NCBI GenBank assembly: GCA_964432595.1 | Contig: CAYSOF010000015.1 | Coordinates: forward strand, 62,001-126,000 | Source of the DNA: DASYLJ01 sp964432595 | GTDB taxonomy: Bacteria; Desulfobacterota; Binatia; DP-6 | Direction: 5' to 3' | Length of the DNA: 64,000 nucleotides | In this document: positions 8,427 to 17,467 of the stretch, piece by piece | Position numbering within the stretch: position 1 is the first letter of the stretch | Layout: every line of letters starts with the position of its first letter | The notes under the pieces: model-generated | Told to the model about the DNA's origin: nothing | Seen by the model: the letters and a program-made list of their open reading frames with translations, nothing else | The model's database searches: none | Made by a program: the position numbers and the translations under genes

Positions 8427-9194
8427 ATGCCACGGCCCCGCAGCGCCTTCCTCGCCCTTCTCGGGATCGCCGTCGCGATCGCGGCGATCGAGCTCGTCGA
8501 CCATCCCGCGCTGGTGCCGAACGGCGGCCCGATCGCGGCCGTGCTGATCGGCGTCGCCCTCGTGCTGCTGGGCGTCGGGTTCATCGACGTGGTGGGGCAG
8601 GCACAGCGGAGCGCGCCGCCGCCGGCACCCGCGCCCACACCGCCGCCCGCCGGACCGCCCTCGATCTACACGCTCCGCATCGGACGGACGTATCGCGTCC
8701 GTCGCGCCTTCGAGGACCACTACCGCCACCGCTTCGAGGTGGACGAGCTGCTGACGTACCGCGACCGGAGCTTCCTCCCGTACCACGGCGGCCACACGCT
8801 CATGTTCGTCGAGCGGGGCATGTGGCTGCAGGAGGACGACCAGCGGCCGATCATCGACGCCTTCGCCGACCACCTGGAGCCGGTCGCGCACGACCCGCGT
8901 CCCGCGCCGATCGAGCCCGAAGATCATGCGACGCTGAACGCCGTCGTCGCCGAGCTGCCGGCGACGGTGTCGGACGAGGTCGTCTACGCGATCGCCGGGC
9001 GCCACGGGACCCGGGTCGCCGTGAGCGTCCGCCGCCTCGTCGACGACCTCGTCGCCACACCCGTCGACTGGCGGACGGCGTCCGTCGACGACGGCCTGCG
9101 GACGATGCACGACCTCATCCACGAGCGTTACCCGTGGCTCGACGCGGCCGCGCGCGGTCGGCTCGCGCACGTGTTCACGATGACGTGGAAGTGA
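8427..9194 (+). CDS. Membrane-anchored DUF3601-like protein
   Basis: 255 residues with two N-terminal membrane helices (about 7-24 and 35-57), a Pro-rich linker (62-79), then a domain with the pattern LRIGRTYRVRRAFEDH...LPYHGGHTLMF that resembles DUF3601. The C-terminal helical region (about 160-255) is unassigned. Its stop codon TGA abuts the stop of the convergent katG with no gap. Function unknown. Confidence 0.75.
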   Translation: MPRPRSAFLALLGIAVAIAAIELVDHPALVPNGGPIAAVLIGVALVLLGVGFIDVVGQAQRSAPPPAPAPTPPPAGPPSIYTLRIGRTYRVRRAFEDHYRHRFEVDELLTYRDRSFLPYHGGHTLMFVERGMWLQEDDQRPIIDAFADHLEPVAHDPRPAPIEPEDHATLNAVVAELPATVSDEVVYAIAGRHGTRVAVSVRRLVDDLVATPVDWRTASVDDGLRTMHDLIHERYPWLDAAARGRLAHVFTMTWK

Positions 9195-11366
9195 TCAGGC
9201 CACGTCGAAGCGATCGAGGTTCATCACCTTGCTCCACGCCGCCACGAAGTCGCCGACGAGCTTCCGCTCCCCGTCGGCGCAGGCGTAGACCTCGGCCAGC
9301 GCACGGAGCTGCGCGTTCGAGCCGAAGATCAGGTCCGCGCGCGTCGCGGTCCACCTGAGCTTCCCGCTCGCGCGATCGCGTCCCTCGAACTCGTCCTTCG
9401 CGTCGGACGTCGCCGTCCACGTCGTGCGCATGTCGAGGAGGTTCACGAAGAAGTCGTTCGTGAGCGCTCCCGGCCGGTCGGTGAAGACCCCGTGCTGCGA
9501 TGCGCCCGCGCCGAGCACGCGCAGGCCGCCGACGAGCGCCGTCATCTCGGGCGCGGTGAGCGTCAGGAGCTGCGCGCGATCGACCAGCAGCTCCTCGATC
9601 GACGCGCCGTAGGGGCCCTTCTGGAAGTTGCGGAACCCGTCGGCCGGCGGCTCCAGCACCGCGAAGGCCTCCACGTCGGTCTGGGCCTGCGACGCGTCGG
9701 TACGGCCCGGCGTGAACGGCACGGTCGTCTCGTGGCCCGCCGCCTTCGCCGCCCGCTCCACACCGGCCCCGCCGGCCAGGACGATCAGATCGGCCAGCGA
9801 GATCTGCTTGCCGCCGGACTGTGCGGCGTCGAACTCTTTCTTGATCCGCTCGAGCGTCGCCAGCACCGTCGCGAGCTGGGCGGGCTGGTTGACCTCCCAG
9901 TCCTTCTGCGGCGCCAGACGGACACGCGCGCCGTTGGCGCCGCCCCGCTTGTCGGAGCCACGGAAGGTCGATGCCGACGCCCACGCCGTCGTCACGAGCT
10001 GCGCGACGGTCAGCCCCGACGCCAGCACCGCGCGCTTCAGCGCGGTCACGTCCTGGGCGTCGACCAACGGATGGCCGACGGGCGGGACCGGGTCCTGCCA
10101 GATCAGCTCCTCGGCCGGGACCTCCGGACCGAGGTAGCGCGCCCGCGGGCCCATGTCGCGGTGGGTCAGCTTGAACCACGCGCGCGCGAACGCGTCCGCG
10201 AACTGCTCCGGATGCGCGTGGAAGCGCCGCGAAATCTTCTCGTAGGCGGGATCGAAGCGCAGCGAGAGGTCGGTGGTCAGCATCGTCGGGGCGTGGCGCT
10301 TCGACGGGTCGTGCGCGTCGGGGATCGTCCCGGCGCCGGCGCCGTCCTTCGCCGTCCACTGGTGCGCGCCGGCCGGGCTCTTCGTGAGCTCCCACTCGTA
10401 GCCGAAGAGGCTCTCGAAGAACCCGTTGCCCCACCGGGTCGGCGTCGTCGTCCAGGTGACCTCGAGCCCGCTGGTGATCGCGTCGCCGCCCGTGCCGGAG
10501 CGGAAGCTGCTCTTCCAGCCGAGGCCCTGCTCCGTGATGTCCGCCGCTTCCGGATCGGGGCCGACGAGCGCCGCGTCGCCGGCGCCGTGCGTCTTGCCGA
10601 ACGTGTGGCCGCCGGCGATCAGCGCGACGGTCTCCTCGTCGTCCATCGCCATGCGCGCGAACGTCTCGCGGATGTCCTTCGCCGCCGCGATCGGGTCGGG
10701 CGTGCCGCCCGGGCCCTCCGGGTTCACGTAGATCAGGCCCATCTGGACGGCGCCGAGCGGGCTGGCGAGGTCGCGCTCGCCGGAGTAGCGCGCGTCGTCG
10801 CCGAGCCAGGTCTTCTCGGAGCCCCAGTCGACGTCCAGCTCCGGCTCCCAGATGTCCTCGCGCCCGCCGCCGAAGCCGAACGTCCGGAAGCCCATCGACT
10901 CCAGCGCGACGTTGCCGGCGAGGATGATGAGGTCGGCCCACGAGATCTTGCGGCCGTACTTCTGCTTGACCGGCCAGATCAGGCGGCGCGCCTTGTCGAG
11001 GTTGCCGTTGTCCGGCCAGCTGTTGAGCGGTGCGAAGCGCTGGTTGCCGCGTCCGCCGCCGCCGCGGCCGTCACCGATGCGGTACGTGCCCGCGCTGTGC
11101 CACGCCATGCGGACGAACAGCGGACCGTAATGACCGAAGTCCGCAGGCCACCAGTCCTGCGACTCGGTCATGACGGCCAGCAGGTCCTGCTTCACCGCGG
11201 CCAGATCGAGCGACGCGAACTCCTTCGCGTAGTCGAAGTGCGCGCCCATCGGGTTCGAGAGCGGGGAGTGCTGGTGCAGGAGGTCCAGCCGCAGCTGGTT
11301 CGGCCACCAGTCGCGGTTCGACGTCCCGCCGGTGTGGGTGATGGGGCACTTCAGCTCGGTCGTCAT
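9195..11366 (-). CDS. katG: Catalase-peroxidase KatG
   Basis: 723 residues, the full length of bifunctional heme catalase-peroxidases that remove H2O2. The distal site RMAWHSAGTYR gives Arg86, Trp89 and His90. Tyr213 (LIYVNPEGP) and Met239 (RMAM) complete the Trp-Tyr-Met adduct needed for catalase activity, and His254 (GGHTFGKTHG) is the proximal heme ligand. The second, duplicated domain is present without heme ligands. The start is supported by GGAGG and GAGG upstream. No furA or oxyR gene is adjacent. Confidence 0.98.
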   Translation of the reverse strand: MTTELKCPITHTGGTSNRDWWPNQLRLDLLHQHSPLSNPMGAHFDYAKEFASLDLAAVKQDLLAVMTESQDWWPADFGHYGPLFVRMAWHSAGTYRIGDGRGGGGRGNQRFAPLNSWPDNGNLDKARRLIWPVKQKYGRKISWADLIILAGNVALESMGFRTFGFGGGREDIWEPELDVDWGSEKTWLGDDARYSGERDLASPLGAVQMGLIYVNPEGPGGTPDPIAAAKDIRETFARMAMDDEETVALIAGGHTFGKTHGAGDAALVGPDPEAADITEQGLGWKSSFRSGTGGDAITSGLEVTWTTTPTRWGNGFFESLFGYEWELTKSPAGAHQWTAKDGAGAGTIPDAHDPSKRHAPTMLTTDLSLRFDPAYEKISRRFHAHPEQFADAFARAWFKLTHRDMGPRARYLGPEVPAEELIWQDPVPPVGHPLVDAQDVTALKRAVLASGLTVAQLVTTAWASASTFRGSDKRGGANGARVRLAPQKDWEVNQPAQLATVLATLERIKKEFDAAQSGGKQISLADLIVLAGGAGVERAAKAAGHETTVPFTPGRTDASQAQTDVEAFAVLEPPADGFRNFQKGPYGASIEELLVDRAQLLTLTAPEMTALVGGLRVLGAGASQHGVFTDRPGALTNDFFVNLLDMRTTWTATSDAKDEFEGRDRASGKLRWTATRADLIFGSNAQLRALAEVYACADGERKLVGDFVAAWSKVMNLDRFDVA

Positions 11367-11389
11367 GTCGGTCCTCGCCTCCGCGGCGT

Positions 11390-11418
11390 GGAATACGCGG
11401 GAGGCGTAACGCCGACAA
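11390..11418 (-). promoter_or_regulatory. Candidate katG promoter
   Basis: On the minus strand TTGTCG (11418-11413) and TATTCC (11395-11390) are separated by 17 bases. The inferred transcription start is about 15-20 bases upstream of the katG ATG. The match is moderate (4/6 and 3/6). Confidence 0.35.
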
Positions 11419-11421
11419 GGT

Positions 11422-11435
11422 ACCCTGTTCAGGGT
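11422..11435 (-). terminator. Short hairpin right after the ELWxxDGT gene stop
   Basis: ACCCTG-TT-CAGGGT on the plus strand lies immediately downstream, in the minus sense, of the TAG at 11436-11438. It has only a 6-bp stem and no T-run, so it could equally be an operator near katG. Confidence 0.25.
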
Positions 11436-13385
11436 CTACGGCGCGGCGGCGAGGCAGCCCGCCTGGGCGCGTGCGGCGGCGAACGGCGCGGCGAGCGCGG
11501 CGCGGCACGCCGGATCGAGCTTCTTCTGCTTGCCGGCTTTGCGCTCGCCCTGCGTCAATCGCCGGGTCGCACTGCGGAGCAGCCGCCGCCGCTTCGCACC
11601 CGTCGCGGCGGCCGCGCGCGCCGACGTCGCCCCGGCGGCGCCGAAGAGCTTGGTCAGCGACGCCGGCGGCGGCGTGCCCGGGCAGGCGCCGCCGAGGCCC
11701 GCCGCGAAGACCGCAGCCAGCGTGTCGAACCCGACCGGCGTCACCGCGCAGCCGGACGCCGGCGCGCACGCGTCGAGCGTGCACGCGTTGCCGTCGTCGC
11801 AGGAAAGCGGCGCGCCGCCGCCGCAGGCGCCCGACCCGTCGCAGAGCCGGCCCGTCGTGCACGCGTCGCCGCCGTCGCACGACACGCCGGCGGATGCCGG
11901 GACGCAGCTCGCCGAGCAGCAGTCGTCGACGCGGTTGCCGTCGTCGCAGGTCTCGCCCGCGTCGACGGTGCCGTCACCGCACGAGGTCAGCACCCACAGC
12001 TCGCGGCCGACGACGCCGTCGTCGGCGGTGAAGAGGAGCATGCCGGCGAACGAGATGAAGTCCTGCGGATCGCTGCCGCCGGGGCCGGGAAGGATGTCGG
12101 CGGCGAGGGCCGTGCCGACCGTGGTGCCGTCGCTGCGCCACAGCTCGCGTCCCACGACGCCGTCGTTGGCGTCGAAGAAGACCGCGCCGTTCCGGGCATG
12201 GAGCCTCGAGATCGACCCGCTGCCGACGCCCGGGAAGATGTCCCGCACGAGCGCGGTGCCCATCGCGGTGCCGTCGCTGCGCCAGAGCTCGCGCCCGCTC
12301 GGCGACTGCGACGCCGCGAAGAGCAGCACGTCGCCCAGGGCGGTCAACGCCTCGGGAGACGACTGCGAGGTGCCCGGCGCGATGTCCGCGACGAGGACCG
12401 TGCCCATCGGGGTGCCGTCCGTACGCCACAGCTCCTCGCGCGCGGTGGCCTCGTCGGCGGTGAAGAACAGGGCGTCGCCCATGCGAGCGAAGGACGACGA
12501 CGGAAACGCGAAGGAGTCGCCCGAGCCAGTGCGGATGTCCTTCACCAGCACCGTCCCGGCGAACGTGCCGTTGCTCTTCCAGAGCTCCTCGCCGACGACG
12601 CCGTCGTCCGCGAAGAAGAAGACGGTGTCGTCGAGCGCGCCGAACGCGGCACCGAAGAACGGCTCCGAGTCGGCCGCGCCCGCCGCGATGTTGCGCACGA
12701 GCATGGTGCCGAGGTCGGTGCCGTCGCTCTTCCACAGCTCCCTGCCGTTGGTGCCGTCGTCGGCGAAGAAGAAGAGCGTGTCGCCGGCGACGATCTGCTC
12801 GACGCCGCCGAAGGAGAGCGAGCCGAATTGGCCTGGTTGGATGTCCTCGACGAGCACGGTGCCCGCGGCCGTGCCGTCGCTGCGCCAGAGCTCGAAGCCG
12901 CTCTCCCCGTCGTCGGCCCGGAAGAGCAGCAGGTCGCCCACCGCCACGAGCCCGGCGGCCGAGCTCCCGTCCGGCCCCGGACGGATGTCCTTCACCTGGA
13001 CGGTGCCGGCCGCGGTGCCGTCGGTCTTCCACAGCTCCTGCCCGGTGACGCCGTCGTCGGCGACGAAGAAGAAGATACCGCCGGCGACCGTGAGGTCGCT
13101 CGGGAACGACGAGTCGGTGGGGTGGATGTCGGCGACGCGGAACGTACCCGCCGCGGTACCGTCGGTCCGCCAGAGCTCGTCGTCACCGTTCTCGTCGTTC
13201 GCGGAGAAGATCGCGACGCTACCGAACGGCGTCACCTCCCGTGGAAACGAGCCCGCGGCGCCGCGCGCGACGTCGGCGACGAGGAAGGCGCTCTCCGCGC
13301 CGGCCGAGCCCGGCAGCAGCGCGATCCCGGTCGCGAGCAGGACGGTCACGAGACGGCGTCCGATGTCCATGCGACCCGTCCTCAT
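11436..13385 (-). CDS. Secreted ELWxxDGT-repeat protein with Cys-rich tail (paralogue B)
   Basis: 649 residues. The signal peptide follows MRTGRMDIGRR, then eight ELW(K/R)(S/T)DGTxxGT units spaced about 48-50 residues plus a terminal degenerate ninth, as in the NCBIfam ELWxxDGT repeat. These are propeller-like and probably calcium-binding. A DUF4215/Myxococcus-type Cys motif (CGDGTVDAGETCDDGN) and a second CDxGDACT segment follow, then a basic helical tail ending GCLAAAP. ATG 13385 overlaps the TGA of the upstream paralogue (ATGA), so the pair is translationally coupled. Role unknown; surface or extracellular by inference. Confidence 0.88.
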   Translation of the reverse strand: MRTGRMDIGRRLVTVLLATGIALLPGSAGAESAFLVADVARGAAGSFPREVTPFGSVAIFSANDENGDDELWRTDGTAAGTFRVADIHPTDSSFPSDLTVAGGIFFFVADDGVTGQELWKTDGTAAGTVQVKDIRPGPDGSSAAGLVAVGDLLLFRADDGESGFELWRSDGTAAGTVLVEDIQPGQFGSLSFGGVEQIVAGDTLFFFADDGTNGRELWKSDGTDLGTMLVRNIAAGAADSEPFFGAAFGALDDTVFFFADDGVVGEELWKSNGTFAGTVLVKDIRTGSGDSFAFPSSSFARMGDALFFTADEATAREELWRTDGTPMGTVLVADIAPGTSQSSPEALTALGDVLLFAASQSPSGRELWRSDGTAMGTALVRDIFPGVGSGSISRLHARNGAVFFDANDGVVGRELWRSDGTTVGTALAADILPGPGGSDPQDFISFAGMLLFTADDGVVGRELWVLTSCGDGTVDAGETCDDGNRVDDCCSASCVPASAGVSCDGGDACTTGRLCDGSGACGGGAPLSCDDGNACTLDACAPASGCAVTPVGFDTLAAVFAAGLGGACPGTPPPASLTKLFGAAGATSARAAAATGAKRRRLLRSATRRLTQGERKAGKQKKLDPACRAALAAPFAAARAQAGCLAAAP

Positions 13386-15304
13386 GGCGCCACCAGGCAG
13401 CTCGTCTGCGTGCGGGCCTCGGCGAATCGGGCCGCGAGCGCCGACCGGCAGGCCGCATCGAGCTTCTTGAGCTTCGCCGCCTTCCGCTCGCCCTGCGCGA
13501 GACGCCGCACCACGCGGCGCAGCAGCCGCTTCTGTTTCGCGGCCGTCGACGTCGCCGCGCGCGCCGCCTGCTCGCCGGCCGCCGTGAAGGAGCGGACGAG
13601 CGACGACGGGACGGTCGCCCCGGGGCAGCCGAGCCCGGCGGCGAACACCGCCGCCAGCGTCGGGAACGCCACCGGAACGGCCTGACATCCAGAGGCCGCG
13701 TCGCAGCCGTCGACCGTGCAGGCGACGCCGTCGTCACAGGCGAGCGACGCGCCGCCGCGGCACGTGGCTGCGGCGTCGCACGTCTGGCTCACGGTGCACA
13801 CGTTGCCGTCCTCGCACGCCGCGTCCGCCGGCTCGGCGGTGCACGTGCCCGCGCAGCAATCGCCGTCGAAGCGGTTGCCGTCGTCGCAGGTTTCGCCGGG
13901 GTCGACGACGCCGTCGCCGCACGGCGTCAGCATCCAGAGCTCGCGGCCGGTGATGCCGTCGCTGGCGGCGAAGAAGACACGGCCCGCGACCTCGACGACG
14001 TCCTCTGGAAAGCCGTCGCCCGGGCCCGCGAGGACGTCCGCAACCAGCACCGTGCCGGCGGCGGTGCCGTCGCTCTGCCACAGCTCCTCGCCGCGCGCAC
14101 CGTCGTCGGCCTGGAAGAGCAGGCGCGACCCGATGACGAACAGTGTCGACCCGCCGCCGCTGCTGAACCCCGGGAAGATGTCGCGGACCAGGACGGTGCC
14201 GTCCGCGGTCCCGTCGCTTCGCCACAGCTCCTGACCGTGCTCGCCGTCGTCCGCATGGAAGATGAGGAGGTCGCCGAGCGCCGTGAAGCTGCGCGGATTC
14301 GCGTCGTCCTCGCCGAGCACGATGTCCTTCACCAGCACCGTGCCGTCAGCCGTGCCGTCGCTGCGCCACAGCTCCCGCCCGGTGACGCCGTCGTCGGCGG
14401 TGAAGTAGAGCACGCCGCCCACGGCCGTGAGCTCGCGCGGGTGGCTGTGATCGTCGCCCGGCGCGATGTTCTTCACCATGACGGTGCCGTCGGACGTGCC
14501 GTCGCTCCGCCACAGCTCGGTGCCATTGTCCCCGTCGTCGGCGGAGAAGAACAGCGTGCCGCCGACGTCGACCAGCTCGCTCGGGTTCGACGCGCCGGTC
14601 GGATCGATGTCCTTCAGCGGAACGGTTCCTCCCGGCGTGCCGTCGCTTCGCCAGACTTCGCGGTCGATGACGCCGTCGTCGGCGACGAAATACAGGACGT
14701 CCCCGACGCCGATGAGCTCGTTCGAGAACGAGAGCCCGTCCAGGCCTGCGGGACGGATGTCCTTCACCTGGAAGGTGCCGCCGGGCGTTCCGTCGCTCGT
14801 CCAGAGCTCGCGGCCGCCGGCGACCGTGTCGGCGGTGAAGAACAGCACGCCGCCGACGACGACGAAGTCGCTGGGAATGGACTCGCCGGCGGGTTCGATG
14901 TCCTCCACCAGCACGGTGCCCCCCGGCGTGCCGTCGCTCTTCCACAGCTCCCGCCCCGTCGACCCGTCGCTGGCACGGAAGAAGAGCGTGCCGTTGACGT
15001 CGGTGAGCTCGAACGGGCTGGAGCCGCCGGTCGGGTTGATCTCCGCCACACGGACGGTTCCGGCCGCCGTGCCGTCGCTCTTGTACAGCTCGGAGTCCAG
15101 GGCCGCGTCGAGCGCGACGAAGTACACCAGGGAGCCGACCGCGGTGAGATCGTCCGCGCCCGACGAGAGCGGTCCCGGGACGATATCGCGCACGAGAACG
15201 CCGGCGGCGCTCGCCGGCGATGCCTGGAGGATCAGGACGAGCAGCGCGGCGCACGCGCTCGCTCGTCGCCCTGCCCAGCACGCTCGAACCGCGTCCCTTC
15301 CCAT
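13382..15304 (-). CDS. Secreted ELWxxDGT-repeat protein with Cys-rich tail (paralogue A)
   Basis: 640 residues from ATG 15304, with GGAGG about 8 bases upstream. The signal peptide (SACAALLVLILQASPASA) is followed by eight ELWxSDGTxxGT units and a ninth degenerate one, then CGDGVVDPGETCDDGN and further Cys repeats. The Arg/Lys-rich C-terminal helix (RLAQGERKAAKLKKLD) is shared with its downstream paralogue. Same domain order and repeat number indicate a tandem duplication. The frame upstream of 15304 is open for a long way but has shadow composition. Confidence 0.88.
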   Translation of the reverse strand: MGRDAVRACWAGRRASACAALLVLILQASPASAAGVLVRDIVPGPLSSGADDLTAVGSLVYFVALDAALDSELYKSDGTAAGTVRVAEINPTGGSSPFELTDVNGTLFFRASDGSTGRELWKSDGTPGGTVLVEDIEPAGESIPSDFVVVGGVLFFTADTVAGGRELWTSDGTPGGTFQVKDIRPAGLDGLSFSNELIGVGDVLYFVADDGVIDREVWRSDGTPGGTVPLKDIDPTGASNPSELVDVGGTLFFSADDGDNGTELWRSDGTSDGTVMVKNIAPGDDHSHPRELTAVGGVLYFTADDGVTGRELWRSDGTADGTVLVKDIVLGEDDANPRSFTALGDLLIFHADDGEHGQELWRSDGTADGTVLVRDIFPGFSSGGGSTLFVIGSRLLFQADDGARGEELWQSDGTAAGTVLVADVLAGPGDGFPEDVVEVAGRVFFAASDGITGRELWMLTPCGDGVVDPGETCDDGNRFDGDCCAGTCTAEPADAACEDGNVCTVSQTCDAAATCRGGASLACDDGVACTVDGCDAASGCQAVPVAFPTLAAVFAAGLGCPGATVPSSLVRSFTAAGEQAARAATSTAAKQKRLLRRVVRRLAQGERKAAKLKKLDAACRSALAARFAEARTQTSCLVAP

Positions 15305-15409
15305 CACGGGCGTCCTCCGGCAGCCCCAGTAGGACGAGGCGCGCGAGTCGTCAAGCCGATGCACGGCACCGCGAGCATCCGCCGACGATGACCTGGTAAG
15401 AGCATTCCG

Positions 15410-16168
15410 ATGCGCACGACGCTGTCTCTGCTCCTGACGACGATCGTCCTGACGACCTCCGCGCTCGCGCAGGGCCCGGTCCTCCCGCTGCCACCCGAGG
15501 AGCGCGCCATCATCGACCGCATCCTCGGCGCGGGCGTCGTCGGCGACGCGCTGCCGAGCGTTCCGATCGACGATCCGACGACGTACTTCCCGCTCGAGGA
15601 GCGCACGCTGAGCTACCGCGTCACGTCGGGAAAGCACGTCGGCTCGACGTACCCACTGACGATCGGCCGTCACGCGCGTCCCGCCGGCGCGCAGGCGTGG
15701 CGCTTCGAGCTGTCGCCGTCGCTCGCCGCCTACCTGCATCGCGGCGACGGGGGCAATCTGGTGATGCCCGCCGTCAGCGACAGCGACCACGGCATCGTCG
15801 TCGTCACCACGCCGCCCAACCCGTTCGTCGTCCAGGGCATGCAGCCGGGCGAGACGCGCTCGTTCACGCAGCAGGTGGCCGTCGACTACCTCGACGACCC
15901 GACGCGCCTCGACTACTCGGGCACGATGACGGGCTCGCTGAAATACGTGGGTACGTATCGCGTCACCGTCCCCGCCGGCACCTTCGATGCCGTACTGCTG
16001 CGGACGAAGTGCGCGGGCAAGGTCGGTCCGGCGCACACGACGGACACCGCGTACTATTTCTTCGCGCCCGGGACCGGCGTCGTCGCGATGATCGGCCAGG
16101 AGGACGTCGAGGCCTTCTGGGTGATCCACATCGACACGACGTCGGGGAAGGTGCTCGCGGCGCGCTGA
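15410..16168 (+). CDS. Secreted hypothetical protein
   Basis: 252 residues with a clear signal peptide (LSLLLTTIVLTTSALAQ). The mature protein is beta-rich, with a segment YVGTYRVTVPAGTFDAVLLRT that resembles the barrel of DUF3108-type periplasmic proteins, but I cannot assign the family firmly. One Cys, no lipobox. It lies 105 bases from the divergent ELWxxDGT pair and 9 bases before the kelch gene, so it is probably co-transcribed with it. Confidence 0.75.
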   Translation: MRTTLSLLLTTIVLTTSALAQGPVLPLPPEERAIIDRILGAGVVGDALPSVPIDDPTTYFPLEERTLSYRVTSGKHVGSTYPLTIGRHARPAGAQAWRFELSPSLAAYLHRGDGGNLVMPAVSDSDHGIVVVTTPPNPFVVQGMQPGETRSFTQQVAVDYLDDPTRLDYSGTMTGSLKYVGTYRVTVPAGTFDAVLLRTKCAGKVGPAHTTDTAYYFFAPGTGVVAMIGQEDVEAFWVIHIDTTSGKVLAAR

Positions 16169-16177
16169 CGCCGCGGT

Positions 16178-17458
16178 ATGCTGGGGCCCGTGCGCACGCT
16201 CCTGGCCGTCGCGCTGCTCGCATTCGCCGCCCACGCCGGCGCGGCCTGGCGCCAGCACGCGCCGATGGGCGTGCCGCGGCAGGAGATCGGCGTCGCCGTC
16301 ATCGGCACGACGCTGTGGACGGTGGCCGGCATCGGCGCGCAGGGAACGAGCGCCGCCGTCGAAGTGTGGGACGCGGCCACGGACACATGGGCGACGCGCG
16401 CGCCGCTGCCGGTCGCGTTGCACCACGTCGGCGCGGCGGCGGTCGACGGCATCCTGTATTCGATCGGCGGGCTCGACGAGACGTTCGAAGGCGTCGACGT
16501 CGTGTTCGCGTACGATCCCGCGACGGACGTCTGGACGCCGCGGGCGCCGCTGCCGCAGCGGCGTGGCGCGATGGGCGTCGCCGTCGTCGACGGGCGCATC
16601 TACGCCGCCGGCGGCTATCGCAACGGCACGTCGATCGCCGACTTCGCGGTCTACGATCCCGTCGCCGACGCGTGGACGTCGCTGCCGCCGATGCCGACGG
16701 CGCGCGATCACCTCGCGGCCGCCGCGATCGGCGGCCTCGTCTACGCCGCCGGCGGGCGCGACGCCGGCGTGCTGCGCGGCGCGCTCGAGCGCTACGATCC
16801 GGCGACGGCGCAGTGGACGTCGCTCGCCCCGTTGCCCACGCCGCGCGGCGGGCTGATGGCCGCGGCGTTCGGCGGCCGCCTCTTCACGTTCGGCGGCGAG
16901 GGCAACGTCGATCTCCCGTCGGGCGTCTTCTCCGAGACCGAGGCCTACGATCCGGCACGCGCGACGTGGATCACCCTCGAGCCGATGGCGCTCCCGCGCC
17001 ACGGCACGGTGGCGGCGGCGCTCGGCGACGCCATCCACGTGCCGGGCGGCGCCACGCGCCAGGGCGTCGGCGTCGTCGGGTCGCACGACGCGTTCGTCCC
17101 GCCGGCGGGCGATCCGATGGACGTGCGCCGCCTGCGCGTCGGCCGTCGCGGTCGGCTGCGCCTGCGCGCCGTGCTGCCCGAGCTGCCGGCGGCGACGGGC
17201 GACGCGCCCGTCGTGGTCACCGTCACGGGCGGCGGCGGCGCGGGCGTGCTCGCGCTCGATCTGCCGGCGGGCAGCCTGCGCGCGACGGCGCGCGGCTTCG
17301 TGCACAAGTCGGCCGCCGGCGTCGTGCGCCTCGTGCGCCGCCGGCGCGATGCGACGGTACGCCTGCGCGTGCCGGTGTCGCCGCCGCCGAGCGGTGCGGC
17401 GACGATTGCGCTCGAGCTCGGCGGCGTCGCATTCGGCGGCGAGGCGACGCTGCGCTGA
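16178..17458 (+). CDS. Exported kelch-repeat protein
   Basis: 426 residues. Signal peptide LLAVALLAFAAHAGAA, then six kelch blades with the pattern YDPATDxWxxxAPLPxxR and a GG pair (residues about 25-300), forming a six-bladed propeller. The C-terminal 125 residues are beta-rich with a TVTGGGGAGVL turn and an Arg-rich region. GTG 16190 is an alternative start that shortens the n-region. It probably binds polysaccharide or protein at the envelope. Convergent with the beta-helix gene across a 9-base gap. Confidence 0.85.
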   Translation: MLGPVRTLLAVALLAFAAHAGAAWRQHAPMGVPRQEIGVAVIGTTLWTVAGIGAQGTSAAVEVWDAATDTWATRAPLPVALHHVGAAAVDGILYSIGGLDETFEGVDVVFAYDPATDVWTPRAPLPQRRGAMGVAVVDGRIYAAGGYRNGTSIADFAVYDPVADAWTSLPPMPTARDHLAAAAIGGLVYAAGGRDAGVLRGALERYDPATAQWTSLAPLPTPRGGLMAAAFGGRLFTFGGEGNVDLPSGVFSETEAYDPARATWITLEPMALPRHGTVAAALGDAIHVPGGATRQGVGVVGSHDAFVPPAGDPMDVRRLRVGRRGRLRLRAVLPELPAATGDAPVVVTVTGGGGAGVLALDLPAGSLRATARGFVHKSAAGVVRLVRRRRDATVRLRVPVSPPPSGAATIALELGGVAFGGEATLR

Positions 17459-17467
17459 GCGACGTGC

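Noticed and set aside
4586..8638. Very long open frame antisense to the diheme cytochrome gene
   Set aside because: High GC leaves few stop codons. The translation is Arg/Ala/His-rich without domains, and the sense strand holds a clear protein.
9492..13685. Nearly 1400-codon open frame on the plus strand over katG and an ELWxxDGT gene
   Set aside because: Shadow composition (Arg, Val, Ala) and no recognisable motif; the opposite strand has katG and the repeat protein.
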